From: an uncultured Verrucomicrobiales bacterium
GTDB taxonomy: Bacteria > Verrucomicrobiota > Verrucomicrobiia > Verrucomicrobiales > Akkermansiaceae
DNA: 64,000 bases
NCBI GenBank assembly: GCA_937928545.1
Contig: CALGJQ010000005.1
Span: forward strand, 1 to 64,000
Reading direction: 5' to 3'
A program made the translations under genes and the position numbers. Below are positions 32,942 to 42,801 of the stretch, in pieces. Each line of letters opens with the position of its first letter. The stretch's first letter is position 1. The notes beneath the pieces were generated by a model, which had not been told where the DNA came from, ran no database searches, and was given only the letters and a program-made list of their open reading frames with translations.

Positions 32942-33299
32942 GATGCAGGTGGGACGGGCGGGACGCCCGCGCTCCTTGATGGAGGAGTGGAAGAAGGAGC
33001 AGGCGATGCAGCGGACGAGGGAGAATCGGCCGGATTTGTTGGAGTAGGATGCAGGTGGGACGGGCGGGACGCCCGCGCTCCTTGATGAAGGAGTGGAAGA
33101 AGGAGCGGGCGATGCAACGGACGAGGGAGAATCGGCCGGATTTGTTGGAGTAGGATGTAGGTGGGACGGGCGGGACGCCCGCGCTCCTTGATGGAGGAGT
33201 GGAAGAAGGAATAGGCGATGCCGCGGACGAGGGAGAATCGGGAGGATTTTTTGGAGGAGGATGTTGTAGAGACGGGCGGGACGCCCGCGCTCCTTGATG
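32876..33299. repeat. Four tandem copies of a 106-bp unit containing the trmD 3' end
   Basis: Unit starts are at 32876, 32982, 33088 and 33194 (period 106). Each encodes again the last about 22 residues of TrmD and its stop codon (the last copy is more divergent), followed by a GC-rich hairpin core GGCGGGACGCCCGCGCTCCT. The first copy overlaps the true trmD end. The 360-base gap between the convergent trmD and ligA genes holds nothing else. It probably grew by unequal exchange or slippage. Confidence 0.9.
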
Positions 33300-33301
33300 G
33301 G

Positions 33302-35443
33302 TCAAGAGATGAGGGCTTGGAGGCCTTCTTCGTCGATGACGGGGACCCCGAGTGATTCGGCTTTGGTCTTTTTGGATCCGCCACCTTCGCCGGAGAGGAG
33401 GTAGTCGGTTTTTGAGGAGACGGAGCCGCTGACTTTACCGCCGTTTGCTTCGATGATTTTTTTGAACTCGGGACGTGGTTGCGAAAGGGTTCCGGTGATG
33501 ACGAAGGTTTTTCCGACGAGGGGGAGGCCTTCTGAAGCGGCTTCTGGATCAGGCGCGTAGTTGTCGGATTGAGGATCGATGCCGAGTTCGGAGAGTTTTG
33601 TGAGGACGGTTTGGCCGGCTTCGGATTGGAAGAAGGCGCGGAGGTTTTGCGCGGCGACGGGGCCGAGGTTGTCGTCGATTTTATAATCCTTGAGGCGCGG
33701 GTGGTGTTCCTTTTTGCGCTTGGACTTTTGGAGCTCCTCGAAGTCGGGGAGGTCGGCGAGATCGGAGACGATGGGGGAATCGGGGAGGTCGCTGAGTTTC
33801 TCGTGAAGGCGGGCGAGTTCGCGGGCGGCGGATTCGCCGATTTGAGAGATGCCCATCGCGAAGAGCCATCGGCTGAGGGGCATTTCGTGACGAGCTCTTT
33901 CGAGTGAGTTCACAAGAGTCGCTGCGCGCTTTGCGCCAAAGCGTCGCTCTTTTGATTTGGTGAGACCGTCGGCTGATTTGGCGGGATCGAGCATGAGGCC
34001 TCCGAGGTCTTCGACGGTCAGGGAGAAGAGATCGAGGGGGGAGGAAGCGAGTTTGGATTCTACGAGTTTGATCGCGACGGATTCGCCGAGGCCATCGAGG
34101 TCGAGAGCTTTTCGCCCCGCGAAGTGAGTGATGGCGGTGACCGCTTGGGCGGGACACTCGAAGTTGACGCAGCGCCAAGCGACGAAGCCATCGGCTTTCT
34201 CGATCGGGGCCTTACAGGAAGGGCATTGGTGATTGAGGACACTGGGGAGGTCGTAGGGCTGGGCATCGGCGGGACGCTTGGCGAGGACTACTTGGACGAC
34301 AGAGGGGATGATTTCGCCCGCTTTTTCGACGACGACCGTGTCGCCAATGCGGACGTCTTTGCGTTCGATTTCTTCTTGGTTGTGAAGGGTAGCGCGGGCG
34401 ACGGTGGTGCCGGAGACAAAGACGGGATCGAGTTCGGCGACAGGGGTGAGAACTCCGGTGCGGCCGACCTGAATGGTGATGTCTTTGAGGAGAGTTTCTT
34501 TTTGCTCAGGCGGATATTTGAAAGCGGCGGCCCAGCGCGGGGCGCGAGAGGTGAAGCCGAGGGTTTCGCGTTGGGAAAAATCTAGGACTTTGATGACGGC
34601 ACCATCGGTGCCGTGGCCGAGGTCGTGACGTTGGACATCGAGCTCGCGGATGGCGGCGAGGACTTCTTCTAAAGTCGAGACGTGCCAGACGGGCGAGTTA
34701 CGCGGGATTTGAAATTGTTCGAGGAGTTTGCGGAAGTCGTCCTCCGTCTCCATCTCGGTGCCTTCATGAGCCCCGATTCCGTGAGCGAGGAAGGCGAGGG
34801 GACGGTTGGCAACGACTTTGGGGTCAAGCGATTTAAGGGTGCCTGTGGTGGCGTTGCGGGGATTTGCGAAGGTGTCGAGGCCGTCTTCTTCGCGTTGCTC
34901 GTTGAGTTTGGCAAAGCCTTCGGAGGGCATGAAGATTTCGCCGCGGACTTCGAGAAGGGTTGGGGCGTTTTCGAGGGTGAGAGGGAGGCTTTGGATGGTG
35001 CGGACGTTTTGCGAGATGTCATCGCCACGAGTGCCATCGCCACGAGTGAGGGCGTAATCGAGAGCGCCATCGCGATAGACGAGGGAACAGGCCACGCCAT
35101 CGATCTTTGGTTCGACAGTGAGGGGAATGCTTTCGAGAGAGAGGCCTTTTTGGAGACGTTTGAAAAATTCGGCGACTTCTCCATCGGCGAAGAGGTCATC
35201 GATCGAGAGCATGGGTAAGAGGTGCTCACGTTGCTCGAAGGCATCGAGGGGAGCTCCGCCGACGCGTTGGGTGGGGGAATTGGGATCGTAGAGATCGGGG
35301 TTCGCTTTTTCGAGGTCTTCTAGCTCGCGGAAAAGACGGTCGTATTCAGCATCCGAGACTTCGGGAGCCGCGTCTTGGTAGTAGAGCTGATTATGGCGCG
35401 TGAGTTCAGCGCGGAGTTCGGCGATGCGGTTGTCGAAGAGCAC
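33302..35443 (-). CDS. ligA: NAD-dependent DNA ligase
   Basis: 713 residues, slightly longer than most LigA. The adenylation lysine is Lys113 in VEPKIDGVA. Downstream are the OB fold, the four-Cys zinc finger (CPSCKAP, with CVNFECP further on), helix-hairpin-helix region and a C-terminal BRCT domain (LVGKTFVITGTLSQPRPEF). A small insert, about residues 560-600 with KSKRKKEHHPRL, lies between the HhH and BRCT parts. It seals nicks in replication and repair. It converges on trmD, with only the repeat array between. Confidence 0.95.
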   Translation of the reverse strand: MLFDNRIAELRAELTRHNQLYYQDAAPEVSDAEYDRLFRELEDLEKANPDLYDPNSPTQRVGGAPLDAFEQREHLLPMLSIDDLFADGEVAEFFKRLQKGLSLESIPLTVEPKIDGVACSLVYRDGALDYALTRGDGTRGDDISQNVRTIQSLPLTLENAPTLLEVRGEIFMPSEGFAKLNEQREEDGLDTFANPRNATTGTLKSLDPKVVANRPLAFLAHGIGAHEGTEMETEDDFRKLLEQFQIPRNSPVWHVSTLEEVLAAIRELDVQRHDLGHGTDGAVIKVLDFSQRETLGFTSRAPRWAAAFKYPPEQKETLLKDITIQVGRTGVLTPVAELDPVFVSGTTVARATLHNQEEIERKDVRIGDTVVVEKAGEIIPSVVQVVLAKRPADAQPYDLPSVLNHQCPSCKAPIEKADGFVAWRCVNFECPAQAVTAITHFAGRKALDLDGLGESVAIKLVESKLASSPLDLFSLTVEDLGGLMLDPAKSADGLTKSKERRFGAKRAATLVNSLERARHEMPLSRWLFAMGISQIGESAARELARLHEKLSDLPDSPIVSDLADLPDFEELQKSKRKKEHHPRLKDYKIDDNLGPVAAQNLRAFFQSEAGQTVLTKLSELGIDPQSDNYAPDPEAASEGLPLVGKTFVITGTLSQPRPEFKKIIEANGGKVSGSVSSKTDYLLSGEGGGSKKTKAESLGVPVIDEEGLQALIS

Positions 35444-35500
35444 GACGAAGGCTATGACAAAGAGGTGGGCTGGAAAGATTTAGTTTTTCAATTTTACGCC

Positions 35501-35851
35501 CTAGAACGCTCCGGTGTTGAGGAGAACGAGGGTGCAGGCCTCCTCGCATACGATGTCGGCTGAAGTGAGCCGCTCGACGGCTTCGGGGCTTTCCGTTCCG
35601 GGATTGAAGATGACGCGGCGGGGAGCGGCGGAAATGAGTTGGTCGAGGATGGGGAGGAGCCTTTTGGGGCTGAGGTAGAGGGTGACGGTATCGACTCCGG
35701 CTGGGACTTTGGTGGAGCCGGGGACGCCAAGGATTTCGTCACCGCGTGGGCTGACGGGAATGACTTCATGTTCGTGCTCCATGAGGAGCTTTTGAGCCAG
35801 ATGGGAGTATCGGTCAGCTTTGGGACTGGCACCTAGAATGGCAACTTTCAT
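35501..35851 (-). CDS. CoA-binding domain protein (YccU-like)
   Basis: 116 residues, Rossmann-like CoA-binding fold: MKVAILGASPKADRYSHLAQ, then VIPVSPRGDEILGVPGSTKV and VIFNPGTESPEAVERL. Members of this small family (PF13380) bind CoA or nucleotides, but no activity is known. The start overlaps the metG stop by 4 bases (ATGA), so the two are translationally coupled. Confidence 0.85.
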   Translation of the reverse strand: MKVAILGASPKADRYSHLAQKLLMEHEHEVIPVSPRGDEILGVPGSTKVPAGVDTVTLYLSPKRLLPILDQLISAAPRRVIFNPGTESPEAVERLTSADIVCEEACTLVLLNTGAF

Positions 35852-37413
35852 GAGTCCTTTTCTTCGAGCTGGATTCGAGGGAAAACGGGCTTTGGTTTTC
35901 CGGTCTGGTGGCCAGCTTCAAGGAGTCCCCATTTGAGTTCGTCGAGCTTGGTGTTGACGAGATCTTCCTTCTTGAGTTGGCCGAAGATTTTTTCAGCGGC
36001 ATCGGGAAGAATGGGGCGTAGGAGAAGTGCGAGGTGAGCGCAGGACTCGGCGGTGTGGGAAAGGACTTCGCCAACACGCGGGAGCTTGCTTGCGTCTTTT
36101 TTCATCTCCCAAGGCTTGTGGCGTTCGAGGTAGCCGTTGCAGTGGGTGACGTGGTCGTTGATCGCTTGGAGGGCCTCGGAAACTTCACAATTGTCCATGG
36201 CGGCGCGGTAGGCTGCGGTGGTTTTTTCAAGCGAAGCACGGAGGGCAATGTCTTCTTCGTTATCAGTGTCGGTCGAGCTGATGGTGGAATTGCAGAAGCC
36301 CTTGGTCATGTTGATGGACCGGTTGAGGAGGTTGCCGAGGTCGTTGGCGAGTTCGGTATTGAAGAGCATGACGAGGCGCTCGATATCGAAGTCGCTGTCC
36401 TTGCCGGAGCGGATGTCGCGGCAGAGGTAGTAGCGGAGTGTTTCGGGGCCGAACTTGTCGGAGAGTTCATCGGGATCGACAATGTTGCCGAGGGATTTTG
36501 ACATTTTGTCGCCGCGGACATTCCAGAAGCCGTGGACGAGGAGGGTGGGCATGTCGCTGGCCTCGAAGCCCATGGCGTGGAGCATGCAGGGCCAGTAGAT
36601 GGCGTGAGCGGGGACGAGAATATCTTTGCCGATGATCTGGAGATCGGCGGGCCAGAGATCGCTGAACTCGGGGAGTTCGGAGCCTTCGGGTTTCTTGTAT
36701 CCGGCGAAGGAGATGTAGTTGATGAGGGCATCGAACCAGACGTAGGTGACGAAGTCGGGGTCGAAGGGAAGGGGGATGCCCCAGGAGAGGCGATCTTTTG
36801 GGCGAGAGATGCAGAGGTCGGTTTCGCCCGCGCGTTCGGCGGCGTTTAGGACTTCGGTCTTGCGGAATTCGGGGATGATTTTGAGGTCATCGGATTCGAC
36901 GGTGGCCTTGAGCCAGTCGGCATGGTCGGAGAGTTTGAAATACCAGTTCTCTTCCTCGATCTCCATGACTTCGCCCCACTCAGGGCCAAATTCTCCGGCT
37001 TCGTTGCGGTCGCGGTCGGTGAGGAATTGCTCTTGGCGGACGGAGTAGAATCCGGCGTAGGATTTTTTGTAGAGAGCTCCCTTTTCTTTCAGGTCGGTGA
37101 GGATCGCTTGGACGCAGGCTTTGTGCTGGTCGTCGATCGTTTCAGCCCAGCCATCATAGTGGACACCGAGTTTTTCCCAGAGTTTGATGAAGCCCTTGGT
37201 GTTTCGCTTGGCGACGGTTGCGACGTTGACTCCTTCGGCTTCGGCGGTTTTGACCATTTTTTGGCCGTGTTGATCGACTCCGGTGAGGAAGTAGGCGTCG
37301 ACTCCTTTGAAGCGCTGGTAGCGGGTGAGGACGTCGGCGAGGACTTTTTCGTAGGCATGACCGATGTGGGGTTTGCCGTTTGGGTAGTCGATTGCGGTGG
37401 TGATATAGAACAT
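35848..37413 (-). CDS. metG: Methionyl-tRNA synthetase, short form
   Basis: 521 residues, the short form without the C-terminal tRNA-binding EMAP domain. The class I motifs are YPNGKPHIGHAYE (HIGH) and KMSKSLGN (KMSKS). No zinc-binding Cys clusters are visible, as in the two-less subtype. The 3' end overlaps the CoA-binding gene. The start (ATG at 37413) is preceded by a REP-like arm at 37438-37463. Confidence 0.95.
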   Translation of the reverse strand: MFYITTAIDYPNGKPHIGHAYEKVLADVLTRYQRFKGVDAYFLTGVDQHGQKMVKTAEAEGVNVATVAKRNTKGFIKLWEKLGVHYDGWAETIDDQHKACVQAILTDLKEKGALYKKSYAGFYSVRQEQFLTDRDRNEAGEFGPEWGEVMEIEEENWYFKLSDHADWLKATVESDDLKIIPEFRKTEVLNAAERAGETDLCISRPKDRLSWGIPLPFDPDFVTYVWFDALINYISFAGYKKPEGSELPEFSDLWPADLQIIGKDILVPAHAIYWPCMLHAMGFEASDMPTLLVHGFWNVRGDKMSKSLGNIVDPDELSDKFGPETLRYYLCRDIRSGKDSDFDIERLVMLFNTELANDLGNLLNRSINMTKGFCNSTISSTDTDNEEDIALRASLEKTTAAYRAAMDNCEVSEALQAINDHVTHCNGYLERHKPWEMKKDASKLPRVGEVLSHTAESCAHLALLLRPILPDAAEKIFGQLKKEDLVNTKLDELKWGLLEAGHQTGKPKPVFPRIQLEEKDS

Positions 37414-37437
37414 TTTTTTGGGAGTAGGTTGAGGGTA

Positions 37438-37463
37438 CTCAGACTAAAGTCTAAGCTCCGTAA
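37438..37463. repeat. Single REP arm upstream of metG
   Basis: CTCAGACTAAAGTCTAAGCT followed by CCGTAA resembles one arm of the selA REPIN (CTCGGGCTAAAGCCCAAGCT) with a few changes. It is preceded by GGTTGAGGG, like other copies. Confidence 0.65.
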
Positions 37464-37480
37464 CTTGGTTGCGCCTTTGA

Positions 37481-37828
37481 CTATGATTGGAGCCTTGTGA
37501 CTTTTCCGCCCATGGAGAGGACTCGGGCGTTTCCTTTGGCGTGTTCAGCTTCGGCGATTTGGCCGTCACGGACGTACATTTGGGAAAGGCCGGTCCAGGC
37601 GAGGAGGTCGTCGGGTTCGAGGAGGGTGGCTTTGATTCCGCAGCCGATGGCTTCTTTGACTTTTTCGAGTTTGAGAAGGGTCATGCCGAGGGCTTGCCAG
37701 CCGTCGAAGAAGTCATCGTCGAGAGTGATGGCCTCGCGGTAGGAAGCCTCGGCTTGTTCAAGTTCTCCTAAAGCAAGGTGAGTATTCCCCTGATCGAAAG
37801 CGGCGTCACGAGCGGAGGTGTCAGCCAT
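37481..37828 (-). CDS. Small TPR-repeat protein
   Basis: 115 residues forming about three tetratricopeptide repeats: GNTHLALGELEQAEASYREA, ALGMTLLKLEKVKEAIGCG and GLSQMYVRDGQIAEAEHAKG. No signal peptide, so probably cytoplasmic. It lies 5 bases after the PpiD-like gene on the same strand and is likely cotranscribed. It may be an adaptor protein; the partner is unknown. Confidence 0.75.
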   Translation of the reverse strand: MADTSARDAAFDQGNTHLALGELEQAEASYREAITLDDDFFDGWQALGMTLLKLEKVKEAIGCGIKATLLEPDDLLAWTGLSQMYVRDGQIAEAEHAKGNARVLSMGGKVTRLQS

Positions 37829-37833
37829 AATGA

Positions 37834-40233
37834 TTATCGTTGTTCGCCGAGATTTGGTGGGACGACTTCGCTCTCCTTGTATCGGTCGTTGAGCCAGTTT
37901 TCGAAGGCGACGAGACGAGAGGCATCACTGAGGCCACTGAAGGTTCTATCGAGTTGAGTCGAGTATTGCTCGTCTTTCACAATCTCGCGCTTGTCGACGT
38001 AGATGATGAGCGCTTGGTCTGGAGCTTCTTCAGAAGGAGTGAGTTCGAGAGGGGCAATTTCACCTGGGTTAGTGGACTTGGCGGGCTCGAAAGCAGGGTC
38101 TCCGAAGAAACGTCCTTGATAGCTTTGACCGGCGACGAGGTTTGATTTCTTTTCAACAGGCTGCTCGGCTGCTTTCGCGGCCTCTTCGAAGGTCTTTCCT
38201 TCTTTAAGGGCGGCGGTGAGTCTTTCGTGGAGGGCTTTGGCCTCTTCCACCATCATTTCGCGAGCGAGCTTCTTCTTGAGATCGACGGTGACTCTGACCT
38301 TTGCTTCTTCGTATGAGAGAGGGACGGAAGCTTGGACTTCATCTAGGCGGATGATGAACCAGCCGTTGTTTGTTTTGTAGGGGTCGCTCAATTTTTCATC
38401 AGAGTCTCCGTTGGAAGGAAGAAGGAAAACTGCGTTGGCGAGTGAGCCGACGTTGCTTTCTTGGATGCCTTTGGCGAGTTCCTTGGGTGGGCTGCTCTTT
38501 TCGAAGAATTCTGTTTTGGTGACGGTGTATCCTGACTCTGTTGCGATGGCTTCAAAATCCTTGCCGAAGTTGTCAGCGAGTTTCTGGAAGAATTCGCTCA
38601 CGGTTGGAGTGAGGGCGACGACCGCTTTGTTTTTTTCAGCAGTATCGAGCTGCTCTTCAGCTGATTTTGGCGGCGCAGGTTTGGCTGGACTTGAGGTTTG
38701 CGCATTGGGGGCTCCAGGAGTTGGAGTTGCGGTCGGCTGGACAAGGATCGGTTGATCCGCCTTCGTTGGTTGAACTGGAGTTTGGGTAGGCGCGGGTGCT
38801 TGTTCACCGGGCTCGCCGGGGTCTCCTTCAGAGCCGGATTCAACGGGCTTTTTCTTGGTAAGGGAAATTTCCACTCGGCGGCTTTTCCAAAGATCTTCTT
38901 TTGCCGACTTTGAAGTGTCCTCTCCGAAGTGATTTACGGTGAGACGATCCGCGGGAATACCTTTGGCGATGAGGCGATCACGAACGGCATTGGCACGCTT
39001 TAGAGAGAGGTCGCGGTTGAAGTCCGCATTGCCTTGGAGGTCAGCATATCCTCCAACGGTGAGGCCATTTTCGACATCTTTTGAGTCGAGGATGAGTTTT
39101 GCAGCTTCGTTGATTTTTTCCTCTTCGCTTGCTTTGATGGCATCGGAAGCACTGTCAAAGTAGACCGCCATTGCTCTGAGTTTAGTGACAAGTTCTTGTG
39201 CCTTGACGGGGATTGCTTCAACGACGGCAGGCTTGGGAGGAGCCATCGCTTCTGGAGTTGAGGCTTCGGTAGAAGTTTCAGCAGGAGTGGTTTTTTCTGC
39301 TGGCTTCGGATCGGGCATGGCTGGCTTGTTGGCCTCGTTGGCTTTCTTCGCTTCAGCTTCCGCTTTTTTACGGGCTTCTTCAGCGGCCTTTGCTGCTTTG
39401 GCTTTGTCTTCGTTAACCTTCTTCAGAGTTGCTTCCCAGTCGGGCTGGATATGGATGTAGGAAACGCTGCGAAGTTCTTCGGAATTGTAGTTCGCTTTGT
39501 TTTCTTCGTAGAACTCTTTGAGCTGATCTTCAGTGGGAATAACCTTGGCTTCATAGGAACTCGGCTCGATGACGATTTGCTCGGCGGTGATGACTTGCTT
39601 TTGGTTTTCGTAAAGTGAGGTGACGGTCTCCATTTCCGGGGCGATGCCGCCACCGAGGAGTCGGGAGAGGTTTTGGGCGGTGAGAAGGTCTTTGACGTAT
39701 TCGTTGAAGCCTTTGGTTCCGCCAAGATTGGTGACCCGGTTTTTGATGAAGTCGTTATAGGCTTCGAGATCGTAGTTTCCTTCTGCATCGGCAAAGAGGA
39801 CGTTTTCAACGAAGCTTTCGACTTCATTGTTGCTTGGAGTGACGCCGTATTCGATTCCAGCCTTTTGGATGTTGATCCGGTTGGTGACAAAACGATCAGG
39901 TGCGTCTCGGCTCGGTTGGAGAAAGTGTGACATTTGGCTGACGATGGCCCCTGCGCTCATTTGTTCGTAATCGATGACGGAATCGCCAAGGTAGTGGCTG
40001 GCGAGGACGCGTGTTTCGCGAGGAAGAGGTGAGAAGGACAGAGAGGAAGGGAGGTCGAGGACAGCCATATTGCGGTCGAACTCTTTCTGAGAGATGGATT
40101 TCCCTGCCACTTCCATGACGGGTTTGCTTCCGAAGGAATTTTTTACGCCGTCGCCGAGGAAGACGAGTCCAACGAAGAGGAGGACGAGAACGACGATCAT
40201 GAGACCGGTGTATTTGCGGATGTTTTCAATCAT
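37834..40233 (-). CDS. PpiD/SurA_N-type periplasmic foldase with embedded OmpA-like domain
   Basis: 799 residues. An N-terminal membrane anchor (about 9-28, GLMIVVLVLLFVGLVFLG) precedes a SurA_N-like chaperone region (about 35-200) and a parvulin-related part (about 540-640). Between them, residues 353-458 match the OmpA peptidoglycan-binding domain (AMAVYFDSASDAIK, GYADLQGNADFNRDLSLKRA, RRVEISL), with Ala/Lys-rich and Pro-rich linkers on both sides. PpiD proteins fold exported proteins at the inner membrane. The OmpA part could hold the protein to the cell wall. This combination is unusual; the gene is a long single frame. Confidence 0.8.
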   Translation of the reverse strand: MIENIRKYTGLMIVVLVLLFVGLVFLGDGVKNSFGSKPVMEVAGKSISQKEFDRNMAVLDLPSSLSFSPLPRETRVLASHYLGDSVIDYEQMSAGAIVSQMSHFLQPSRDAPDRFVTNRINIQKAGIEYGVTPSNNEVESFVENVLFADAEGNYDLEAYNDFIKNRVTNLGGTKGFNEYVKDLLTAQNLSRLLGGGIAPEMETVTSLYENQKQVITAEQIVIEPSSYEAKVIPTEDQLKEFYEENKANYNSEELRSVSYIHIQPDWEATLKKVNEDKAKAAKAAEEARKKAEAEAKKANEANKPAMPDPKPAEKTTPAETSTEASTPEAMAPPKPAVVEAIPVKAQELVTKLRAMAVYFDSASDAIKASEEEKINEAAKLILDSKDVENGLTVGGYADLQGNADFNRDLSLKRANAVRDRLIAKGIPADRLTVNHFGEDTSKSAKEDLWKSRRVEISLTKKKPVESGSEGDPGEPGEQAPAPTQTPVQPTKADQPILVQPTATPTPGAPNAQTSSPAKPAPPKSAEEQLDTAEKNKAVVALTPTVSEFFQKLADNFGKDFEAIATESGYTVTKTEFFEKSSPPKELAKGIQESNVGSLANAVFLLPSNGDSDEKLSDPYKTNNGWFIIRLDEVQASVPLSYEEAKVRVTVDLKKKLAREMMVEEAKALHERLTAALKEGKTFEEAAKAAEQPVEKKSNLVAGQSYQGRFFGDPAFEPAKSTNPGEIAPLELTPSEEAPDQALIIYVDKREIVKDEQYSTQLDRTFSGLSDASRLVAFENWLNDRYKESEVVPPNLGEQR

Positions 40234-40375
40234 GGCTGAGGTATCGATGTGACAAGCGAAGAGCTTTTTTCGAAGAGGCGGAGAGTTAAGGAGGAATGAG
40301 GGCTGGGGGCAAGTCTGATGGCGGGAATTTCACACGAAATTAGTGGAAATGGGCGAAAAGAAAGTGCTCGTACGT

Positions 40376-40410
40376 AAAAAGACCACAGGGGATCCGAAGA
40401 TCCCCTGTGG
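40376..40410 (-). terminator. Orphan rho-independent terminator upstream of the PpiD-like gene
   Basis: CCACAGGGGATC at 40383-40394 and GATCCCCTGTGG at 40399-40410 form a perfect 12-base stem. Read leftward, the stem is followed by TCTTTTT. No annotated leftward gene ends here, so the transcript must start in 40411-40671. Confidence 0.85.
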
Positions 40411-40470
40411 CTGAGTCAATCAACCTCAAAAACTATAATTGCATTTGAAGCTGACAACTGCTGTTCACCC

Positions 40471-40560
40471 TTACATGAAAACTGCGACTAGGTTGCGGCT
40501 TTCACTGGTAGTAGACTCCAGACCTAGGGAATTGTTCAAAGAAAAAGGAGTTTTATTCAT
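40471..40560 (-). CDS. Possible 29-residue small ORF (or small RNA) before an orphan terminator
   Basis: The minus strand from ATG at 40560 reads MNKTPFSLNNSLGLESTTSE and nine more residues to TAA at 40471. The terminator lies about 60 bases on. No strong ribosome-binding site or clear promoter is visible, so a noncoding RNA is just as likely. Either a small peptide or an sRNA is needed to explain the terminator, since the neighbouring gene on the right is on the other strand. Confidence 0.35.
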   Translation of the reverse strand: MNKTPFSLNNSLGLESTTSESRNLVAVFM

Positions 40561-40671
40561 TTTATTTTTAACTCACTGAAAATAAGCGGGTTGCGGTATT
40601 ATTGTCGGTGTTTTTTGGAGGGGGTTTCGAATTTATTTCCGGTTCTGAGATGATGGGGGTAGTTATTAGGC

Positions 40672-42801
40672 ATGATTTTGAAGAGGTTTTTGGTGTTTTT
40701 GGGTCTTTTATCCCATTTGGTGGCTTTTGGGGCGGAAAAGGAGGGAAAGAAGGCAAATCGGCTCGAAAATGAGAAATCTCCGTATCTTTTGCTCCATGCT
40801 TATAATCCCGTGGATTGGTATCCTTGGGGAGAGGAGGCTTTTGAAAAGGCGAAGAAGGAAAAAAAGCTCATTTTGCTGAGCGTGGGGTATTCGACCTGCC
40901 ATTGGTGCCATGTCATGGAGCGGGAGTCTTTTGAAAATAAGGAAATTGCGGCTTACCTGAATGAGCACTTTGTTTCGATTAAGTTAGACCGCGAGGAGAG
41001 GCCCGACGTGGATCAGGTTTATATGACGGCTTTTCAGGCGATGAGCCAGCAAAGTGGGGGCTGGCCTCTCAATATGTTTTTAACGCCAGATTTGAAGCCA
41101 TTGACGGGGGGCACCTATTTTCCTCCTGAAGATAAGAACGGGCAGCCTGGTTTTTTTCCGGTGCTGAAACAGGTTCAGGGAGTATGGACGAAGAATAGGG
41201 AAGAAGTGCTGGCTCAATCGACTGAGATGCACAAGCGGATGGGAGAGTATTTTCGTGAACTTCATGAGCAAAAAACCGAGGCCGGTGATTTGAAAAGAAG
41301 TCTCGTGGATCAGGCTCTGCAGCGTTCTTTGGCGGGCTTAGATCCGCTTTGGGGAGGTTTGGGGAAAGACATGAAGTTTCCTCAGGCGAGCATCTTTCGT
41401 TTTGTTCTCCAGTCAGGAGACGAGAAGGCTAAGGAGACGATTTTAAAGACCTGTCGTCACATGATGAACGGGGGAATTCATGATCAAGTGATGGGGGGAT
41501 TTCATCGCTATGCGGTGGATCGCGAGTGGTTAGTGCCGCACTTTGAGAAGATGCTCTATGATCAGGCGCAGCTGCTCGATTTGTATTTGGATGCGTGGAA
41601 GATTTCGGGCGACGAGTCATTTCGTGAGGTGGCGCAGGGAATCGCTGATTATGTTTTGCGTGATCTGACTCATCCCGAGGGCGGATTTTATTGTGCGCAA
41701 GATGCTCAGAGTGAGGGGAAGGAAGGGAAGTGTTTTTGTTGGACGGTGGAGCAACTGGCTAAGGTTCTCAGTGAAGATGAAATGAACTTGGCGAGGGAAA
41801 TTCTCGGAGTGACGGAGAAAGGAAACTTTATTGATCACAGTGATCCGGAGGCTCTGAAGGATCAGAACGTGCTTCATTTTAAGAAGGCTCGAGAAGGTCT
41901 TAGTGAAGCTGAGGAGAAGGCGGTGGCTGGGATTCTCGCGAAGCTAGCGAAGGTTCGTGCGGCGAGGGTTCCTCCTGCAACGGATGACAAGATTTTGGCT
42001 TCGTGGAATGGGATGATGATTGGGGCGATGGCGAGAGCGGGGCGGGTGATGAATGAGCCAAAGTATCTCGCGGCAGCGCGGAAGGCCCATGACTTTGTGA
42101 AGGCGAAATTGTGGGATGAAAAAGAGGGGCGTCTCTATCATCGTTGGCGTGAAGGGGAACGAGATGAGACCGTTCAAGCTGAGAGTTATCTGATGTTTTT
42201 AGCGGGGACGCGGAAGCTTTATGAGGCGGAGTTGAAAGCTGAGGATCTGATCTTTGCCGTGAAGTTGGCGGAAGGGGCAAAGGCTCTTTTCTATGATGAA
42301 AAGAACGGTGGTTTTTATCAGGGAGAGAAGCGAGATGATTTGGTGCTTAGGTTGAAAGGGCAATTTGATGGGGCAATTCCAACTGAGAGTTCGGTCGCAG
42401 CAAGGGAGTTTGCGGTGCTGGCGAAAGTGACAGAGCGCGAAGATTTTCGTAAAGTTGCAGAGCAGACTTTGCGTTCCTATCTCGGGCTGATGAAAGAATC
42501 TCCGACGGGAATGGGAGAGATGTTTATGAGTCTCTCCTTCTATCTCGAGGAACCGGGGAAGCTCGTGATTGCGGGAGAAGAGGGCCGCGAAGCGATGTTG
42601 GAGGCGGCGGGAAAGAGTTTTGATCCGCACCGTCTCGTGCTGGGGACGGAGGGGCCGGTGAGTGAATTTACGGCCTCGTTACCTATGCAAGACGGGAAGG
42701 CGACGGCTTACTATTGTGTCGGTCAGAAGTGCCAGTTGCCGGTGACGGATGCCAAGAAACTTGACTCTTTGCTCGTTAAGATGCGCGAAGAGTCAAAATG
42801 A
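40672..42801 (+). CDS. DUF255 thioredoxin-domain protein (YyaL/SPATA20-like)
   Basis: 709 residues. A hydrophobic start (about 4-20) suggests export. The thioredoxin-like domain begins [20 protein letters not shown], with C76HWC79 in [15 protein letters not shown], followed by the six-hairpin glycosidase-like domain typical of the family ([20 protein letters not shown]). Members of the family are found in all kingdoms; their activity is not settled. The 3' end overlaps the metallophosphoesterase gene on the other strand by 26 bases. Confidence 0.9.
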   Translation: MILKRFLVFLGLLSHLVAFGAEKEGKKANRLENEKSPYLLLHAYNPVDWYPWGEEAFEKAKKEKKLILLSVGYSTCHWCHVMERESFENKEIAAYLNEHFVSIKLDREERPDVDQVYMTAFQAMSQQSGGWPLNMFLTPDLKPLTGGTYFPPEDKNGQPGFFPVLKQVQGVWTKNREEVLAQSTEMHKRMGEYFRELHEQKTEAGDLKRSLVDQALQRSLAGLDPLWGGLGKDMKFPQASIFRFVLQSGDEKAKETILKTCRHMMNGGIHDQVMGGFHRYAVDREWLVPHFEKMLYDQAQLLDLYLDAWKISGDESFREVAQGIADYVLRDLTHPEGGFYCAQDAQSEGKEGKCFCWTVEQLAKVLSEDEMNLAREILGVTEKGNFIDHSDPEALKDQNVLHFKKAREGLSEAEEKAVAGILAKLAKVRAARVPPATDDKILASWNGMMIGAMARAGRVMNEPKYLAAARKAHDFVKAKLWDEKEGRLYHRWREGERDETVQAESYLMFLAGTRKLYEAELKAEDLIFAVKLAEGAKALFYDEKNGGFYQGEKRDDLVLRLKGQFDGAIPTESSVAAREFAVLAKVTEREDFRKVAEQTLRSYLGLMKESPTGMGEMFMSLSFYLEEPGKLVIAGEEGREAMLEAAGKSFDPHRLVLGTEGPVSEFTASLPMQDGKATAYYCVGQKCQLPVTDAKKLDSLLVKMREESK

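Noticed and set aside
32876..33299. CRISPR array
   Set aside because: The 106-bp units are nearly identical along their whole length, with no spacer pattern and no cas genes nearby.
32863..33384. Long frames on the minus strand across the trmD-ligA gap
   Set aside because: They are translations of the 106-bp tandem repeat and its GC-rich hairpins; the repeated Pro/Ser/Arg-rich peptide has no support.
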